NCBI GenBank assembly: GCA_964471535.1
Contig: CAYYHA010000172.1
Span: 1-9,156 of the forward strand
Direction: 5' to 3'
From: CAYYHA01 sp964471535
GTDB lineage: Bacteria; Myxococcota; Myxococcia; SLRQ01
Length of the DNA: 9,156 nucleotides
Shown here: positions 6,103-9,156 of the stretch, piece by piece
Layout: each line of letters begins with the position of its first letter
How positions within the stretch are numbered: the stretch's first letter is position 1
Translations under genes and position numbers: made by a program
The notes under the pieces: generated by a model
Told to the model about the DNA's origin: nothing
The model's input: the letters and a program-made list of their open reading frames with translations, nothing else
The model's database searches: none

Positions 6103-7556
6103 ACTCGCTCGAGACACAAGGTGACATCTTCAGCCGGCGGCCCAGCCTGAAGGAGATCGTCGACGGTCCCTCCTTCGTGGAGGTGTGTCGTTCCTTCGTC
6201 GACCTCTATGGCATTGGTATCAAAGTCTTCGACGCCGACGGAACCCGGCTGGTGGATTTGAAGGTCGGCAATGGAGATTTTTGTGGCTACGTCTTCTCCA
6301 AGGCGGAAGGACGCCGGCTGTGCACCGCGACGGTCAAACAGGTGAAGGAGGCCCACTTCGAGGAGGGCGATCCCGCTTCGGTGGTGGTCCATCCGTGCTT
6401 CACGGGCCTGAAGTACGTCGTCGTTCCGGTGCTCCACGAGCTCGATCTGATGGGGAGGGTGATCCTAGGTCCCTTCGTCCCTGCGGACCTCGAGGGGCTT
6501 CCTGAGTCGCTCACCTCCATCAGTGAGGACTTCGACCGGGCGCAGGCCAGGGCTTTGATGGCGAAGATTCAGCGGGCGCCGGAGTCCACGGTCAAGCGCA
6601 TCATCGGCCACCTGCGGGCGGTGCTCGATGTGATCATCCACAGCGGGTACAAGGCATGGCTCACCAGCGCGATGCACATCGAGGCAGTACAGGACAGCCA
6701 TCGCGAACTGCTCGAGAAGAACCGCATGCTCGAAGAGAGCGTCGACAAGCTCAAGGAACTCGATCGGCTGAAGTCGAACTTCCTGGCGACCGTCAGCCAC
6801 GAGTTACGCACACCCCTGACCAGTGTCATTGGCTATTCCGAGATGCTCCTCGAAGGACTTGCAGGGGACTTGAGCGACGAGCAGCGCAGCTACGTGCGGA
6901 CGATCATGGAGAAGGGAGAAAACCTGCTCCAGATGATCTCGTCCATCCTGGATATCTCGAAGATCGAGAGCGGGAAGGTCACGTTGAACCCGACCGAGCT
7001 CGATCTCTCCGAGGTGGCAGAGGCCGCCATCTCCACCGTGGTCCCGCAAGCGAACAAGAAGAAGCTCCGGATCGAACGAGAGATCGCGCCCGAGCTCCCG
7101 CGTGTTCCGGGAGACAAGGACAAGGTGCGCCAGTGCCTGGTCAACCTTCTCTCGAATGCAGTGAAGTTCACGCCCGAGGGCCGAACCATCACGGTGATCG
7201 TCGACCGCTATACCGGCCCTAGGCGCTATCAGCCGAAGGACGATGCGGACAAGGCGTTCTCGCTCTTCGAGCCCCGAGAGAACCACTTCGTTCGTATCGC
7301 CGTCAGGGATGAAGGGATCGGCATCCCCAGGGACAAGCTGCAGAAAGTCTTCGACACCTTCTATCAGGTGGACAACTCCTCCACCCGTGAATATGGCGGA
7401 ACGGGTTTGGGGTTGGCCATCGTGAAGTCCTACATCGAGGCCCATGGCGGGGAGGTGTGGGTGGACAGTGAGCTGGGGAAGGGGAGCACCTTCGCCCTCG
7501 TCCTTCCGCTCGAACCCTCGACCGGGGTCACCACTCGAGAGACCTCGCTGGAGTAG
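6099..7556 (+). CDS. cytosolic PocR-domain sensor histidine kinase
   Basis: This encodes 485 residues from a GTG overlapping the GTPase stop. Residues about 18-185 fit the PocR ligand-binding domain: SFVEVCRSFVDLYGIG, VFDADG, conserved-looking Cys62, Cys75 and Cys100 in FCGY, RLCTA and HPCFTGL, and VILGPFVP. A short coiled coil (about 195-225) leads into the HisKA domain with His234 in SHELRTPL. The ATPase domain has the N-box NLLSNAVKF (349-357), G1 DEGIGIP (404-410), F-box FDTFYQVD and G2 GGTGLGL (433-439), all intact. There is no signal peptide or transmembrane helix, so it senses something in the cytoplasm. PocR domains were predicted to bind small hydrocarbon derivatives such as 1,2-propanediol; the three Cys could instead hold a metal or respond to redox. 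There is no fused receiver. The single-domain response regulator 30 bp downstream is the likely phosphoacceptor, and translational coupling to the MglA-like GTPase suggests a shared pathway. Confidence 0.92.
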   Translation: MNSLETQGDIFSRRPSLKEIVDGPSFVEVCRSFVDLYGIGIKVFDADGTRLVDLKVGNGDFCGYVFSKAEGRRLCTATVKQVKEAHFEEGDPASVVVHPCFTGLKYVVVPVLHELDLMGRVILGPFVPADLEGLPESLTSISEDFDRAQARALMAKIQRAPESTVKRIIGHLRAVLDVIIHSGYKAWLTSAMHIEAVQDSHRELLEKNRMLEESVDKLKELDRLKSNFLATVSHELRTPLTSVIGYSEMLLEGLAGDLSDEQRSYVRTIMEKGENLLQMISSILDISKIESGKVTLNPTELDLSEVAEAAISTVVPQANKKKLRIEREIAPELPRVPGDKDKVRQCLVNLLSNAVKFTPEGRTITVIVDRYTGPRRYQPKDDADKAFSLFEPRENHFVRIAVRDEGIGIPRDKLQKVFDTFYQVDNSSTREYGGTGLGLAIVKSYIEAHGGEVWVDSELGKGSTFALVLPLEPSTGVTTRETSLE

Positions 7557-7574
7557 CCGACCCACTTCGGTCGC

Positions 7575-7580
7575 AAGGAG
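7575..7580 (+). promoter_or_regulatory. ribosome binding site of the second response regulator
   Basis: AAGGAG lies 6 nt before the ATG at 7587. It is the clearest Shine-Dalgarno on the plus strand of this window; most other operon genes rely on stop/start overlaps. This suggests independent and perhaps higher translation of this receiver. Confidence 0.8.
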
Positions 7581-7586
7581 CCGCGC

Positions 7587-7961
7587 ATGCCCGGAAAGAG
7601 AATCCTGATCGTCGAGGACGACGAGGCGATTCGCAAGATGGAGGAGCGGATTCTCGACGCAGCGGGGTATAAGGTCGCCACGGCCGGGGATGCCGAGGAA
7701 GCCTGGCAGCTTCTCGAGAAGGAGGCGCCGCCCGACCTGTGCATCCTCGATGTCATGATGCCCGGCCAATCGGGGCTCGAGCTGTCCAAGGAGATCAAGG
7801 CGCGGGAGGAGTTGAAGGCGGTTCCCATCATCTTCGTGACCGCCCGTGCCGATGCCGAATCGATGAACGAAGGCTTCAAGGCCGGGGGCATTCTCTACCT
7901 CTCCAAACCGTTCACCAGCGGCAAGCTCCTGGCCATGGTGAAGGCCGTCATCGGCGGCTGA
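7587..7961 (+). CDS. single-domain response regulator
   Basis: This encodes 124 residues, one receiver domain with no output domain. ILIVEDDE gives the acidic residues Asp11 and Asp12. Asp55 in LCILDVMMPG is the phosphoacceptor. Thr85 in VTAR, Tyr104 and Lys107 in YLSKPF complete the switch set. The FVTAR and YLSKPF motifs are of the PleD/Spo0F-like kind rather than those of the CheY-like receiver at 2245, so the two receivers are not recent duplicates. It follows the PocR kinase by 30 bp and has its own strong ribosome binding site. The simplest reading is a kinase-receiver pair in which phosphorylated receiver acts by protein contact, for example on the MglA-like GTPase pathway, or passes phosphate to a downstream histidine phosphotransferase not in view. 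It is cytosolic. Confidence 0.93.
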   Translation: MPGKRILIVEDDEAIRKMEERILDAAGYKVATAGDAEEAWQLLEKEAPPDLCILDVMMPGQSGLELSKEIKAREELKAVPIIFVTARADAESMNEGFKAGGILYLSKPFTSGKLLAMVKAVIGG

Positions 7962-7976
7962 CCGACGCGCCTCGCC

Positions 7977-8984
7977 GTGGACGAGTTCGAGCTCATCGAG
8001 CGATGGCTCGAGCGCCTGCCAGTGCCGGGCTCCGGCGTGCTCGTGGGTCCGGGGGACGATGCCGCCGTGCTCGTGCCTCGGCCCGGTCACCGGCTGGTCG
8101 TCACCACCGATGCGGTGGTGGAGGGCGTGCACTTCGACGCCGGGCGTGTGCCACCGGCCGCGATCGGACACAAGGCGCTAGCTGTCAATCTTTCGGACCT
8201 TGCCGCGATGGGCGCGCGACCCCGCTGGTCGACGGTGGCGCTCACGCTGCCGCCCGGCCGTCTTCCATGGTCCTTCCTACGACGCATTGCCGACGGCCTA
8301 GGCGCCCTTGCCCGTGCGCATGGGGTGGCGGTGGTCGGTGGCAATGTGTCCGCGGGAGACGTGTTTTCCCTCACCCTCACCCTGGTGGGAGAGGCGAGGC
8401 AGGTGCTGCGCCGAAAGGGTGCCCGCCCCGGCGATCGAATCCTGGTCACCGGCACCCTAGGGGATGCGGCGCTGGGGCTGGCCTCGTTGGCTGCCCGGTC
8501 GGGCCCGCCGCGCCGCCTGAGCGTCCTGGAGGCGCGGCAAGTGCGCCCCACGCCGCGGGTCGAGATGGGTCTCGCGGCGGTCGGCCTCGCGAGTGCGGCC
8601 ATCGATGTCTCTGACGGCCTGGTGCAGGATCTCGGCCACCTGCTCCGCGAAAGCGGGGTCGGAGCCACGCTCTTCGCCCACCGCGTCCCACGCTCGCGGG
8701 CCTACCGGCGAGCTACGACGGACCTTGGGCCCGCCTTGAGCGGTGGGGAGGATTACGAGCTTTGCTTGACTGCGCCCCCACGCAAGGTGCCCGCGCTCTC
8801 CCGCCGGGCAAGGGCGCTTCGGCTGCGCCTCACCGAGATCGGCGAGGTCGACGAGAGCGGCACCCTGCGCATCTTGGACGATCGGGGTCGTCCGATTCGG
8901 CTCGCGCAGGTGGGCTACACCCACCACACGCTCACTCGGACGGGGCGAGGGCGTCGGAGACGGCGAGGAGCCGGGCGCTGTTGA
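7977..8984 (+). CDS. thiL: thiamine-monophosphate kinase
   Basis: This encodes 335 residues from a GTG 15 bp after the receiver stop. The opening DEFELIERW is typical for the family, though no clear Shine-Dalgarno is seen. ThiL uses ATP to convert thiamine monophosphate to thiamine diphosphate, the last step of cofactor synthesis, in the cytoplasm. Family motifs appear in order: GDDAAV (26-31, Mg-ATP site), TTDAVVEGVHF (43-53), NLSDLAAMGA (71-80), GGNVSAG (121-127), GDRILVTGTLG (152-162), IDVSDGL (209-215), SGGEDYEL (255-262) and a terminal GYTH (313-316). The last 18 or so residues are an Arg/Gly-rich tail beyond the normal end of the fold. They lie mostly in DNA that also codes for the opposing gene, so the tail may be tolerated rather than functional. 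There is no thiamine riboswitch upstream. Its place behind the signalling genes looks like operon hitch-hiking. Confidence 0.95.
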   Translation: MDEFELIERWLERLPVPGSGVLVGPGDDAAVLVPRPGHRLVVTTDAVVEGVHFDAGRVPPAAIGHKALAVNLSDLAAMGARPRWSTVALTLPPGRLPWSFLRRIADGLGALARAHGVAVVGGNVSAGDVFSLTLTLVGEARQVLRRKGARPGDRILVTGTLGDAALGLASLAARSGPPRRLSVLEARQVRPTPRVEMGLAAVGLASAAIDVSDGLVQDLGHLLRESGVGATLFAHRVPRSRAYRRATTDLGPALSGGEDYELCLTAPPRKVPALSRRARALRLRLTEIGEVDESGTLRILDDRGRPIRLAQVGYTHHTLTRTGRGRRRRRGAGRC

Positions 8985-9156
8985 CCAGCACCGCGCGCAC
9001 GTCGATCGGGGCGGCGTTCTTCGTGCTCACACGTGCGTCTGTCAGGGTCACGAAGCCGCCTTGCCGGTGAAAGAAATCGGAGACGCGCACGTGTTCGAGG
9101 ATGTGGAGGGTCCCTGACACGGCGCCACGCTCGAAGAAACAGAGCACGCGTCGGGG
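8932..9156 (-). CDS. hypothetical small protein, C-terminal part (N terminus outside window)
   Basis: The frame is open through the right edge of the window, so only the last 74 or so residues are seen; a GTG at 9147 is an internal or alternative start. The visible sequence reads as a compact beta-rich domain: FFERGAVSG, LHILEHVRVSDFF, GGFVTLTDARV, IDVRAVLVNSARLL. The pattern of a strand with G-x-L-H, then R-x-SDF, then F-V-x-LTDA, then a VN strand recalls small uncharacterised domains found in Gram-negative signalling loci. I cannot name a family with confidence and assign no function. It ends at the TGA at 8932-8934, inside the 3' end of thiL (53-bp convergent overlap). Natural-looking composition supports it as real rather than a shadow of thiL, because most of it lies beyond the thiL stop. 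Confidence 0.55.
   Translation of the reverse strand, partial: PRRVLCFFERGAVSGTLHILEHVRVSDFFHRQGGFVTLTDARVSTKNAAPIDVRAVLVNSARLLAVSDALAPSE

Noticed and set aside
7962..7976. thiamine (TPP) riboswitch in front of thiL
   Set aside because: The gap is only 15 bp, far too short for the aptamer, and no TPP-box sequence is visible in the preceding coding DNA.
6804..8171. 455-residue minus-strand open frame
   Set aside because: It lies opposite the histidine kinase, second receiver and thiL, all of which have intact diagnostic motifs. Its composition (His, Arg, Gly, Leu-rich) is typical of an antisense shadow.

Overview
The window is GC-rich, densely coded bacterial DNA with short or overlapping gene junctions. 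No RNA genes, mobile elements, CRISPR arrays or long DNA repeats were seen. The gene content suggests a deltaproteobacterial-grade chromosome (Myxococcota, Desulfobacterota or a related uncultured lineage): an MglA-type small GTPase, single-domain response regulators, a CheX-type phosphatase, a PocR-domain histidine kinase, and a periplasmic-binding protein of the LppC/leucine-binding type. The assignment rests on gene content alone and is an inference.

Layout. (1) Bases 1-683, plus strand: the C-terminal part of a periplasmic ligand-binding-fold protein. (2) Bases 728-2171, minus strand: a two-gene unit of a DsbA/HCCA-isomerase-like thioredoxin-fold protein, then a secreted, probably outer-membrane beta-barrel protein that overlaps it by 17 bp. 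It converges on (1) across a 44-bp gap with no clear terminator. (3) Bases 2172-2244: a compact divergent promoter region. One -10-like box faces each way, and the plus-strand box sits so close to the ATG that the transcript may be leaderless. (4) Bases 2245-8984, plus strand: seven genes in a probable operon, namely response regulator, CheX-like phosphatase with an N-terminal repeat domain, DinG-family helicase, MglA-like GTPase, PocR histidine kinase, second response regulator, and thiL. Junctions are 4-bp overlap, 1-bp overlap, 31-bp overlap, 4-bp overlap, 30-bp gap and 15-bp gap. (5) Bases 8932-9156, minus strand: the C-terminal part of a small unrecognised protein whose end overlaps the thiL tail.

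How the genes may work together. The signalling genes form two modules. The first is a CheY-like receiver translationally coupled to a putative CheY-phosphate phosphatase that carries four exactly spaced 29-residue repeats resembling the MshEN (GspE/PilB N-terminal) cyclic-di-GMP-binding motif. The second is an MglA-family polarity GTPase coupled to a cytosolic PocR-domain histidine kinase and followed by a single-domain receiver. No MglB/roadblock partner is visible here. The most interesting reading is that this operon links second-messenger or small-molecule sensing to an MglA polarity or motility switch, with DinG (DNA repair) and ThiL (thiamine diphosphate synthesis) as housekeeping passengers. 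The linkage is inferred from gene order and domain content, not demonstrated.
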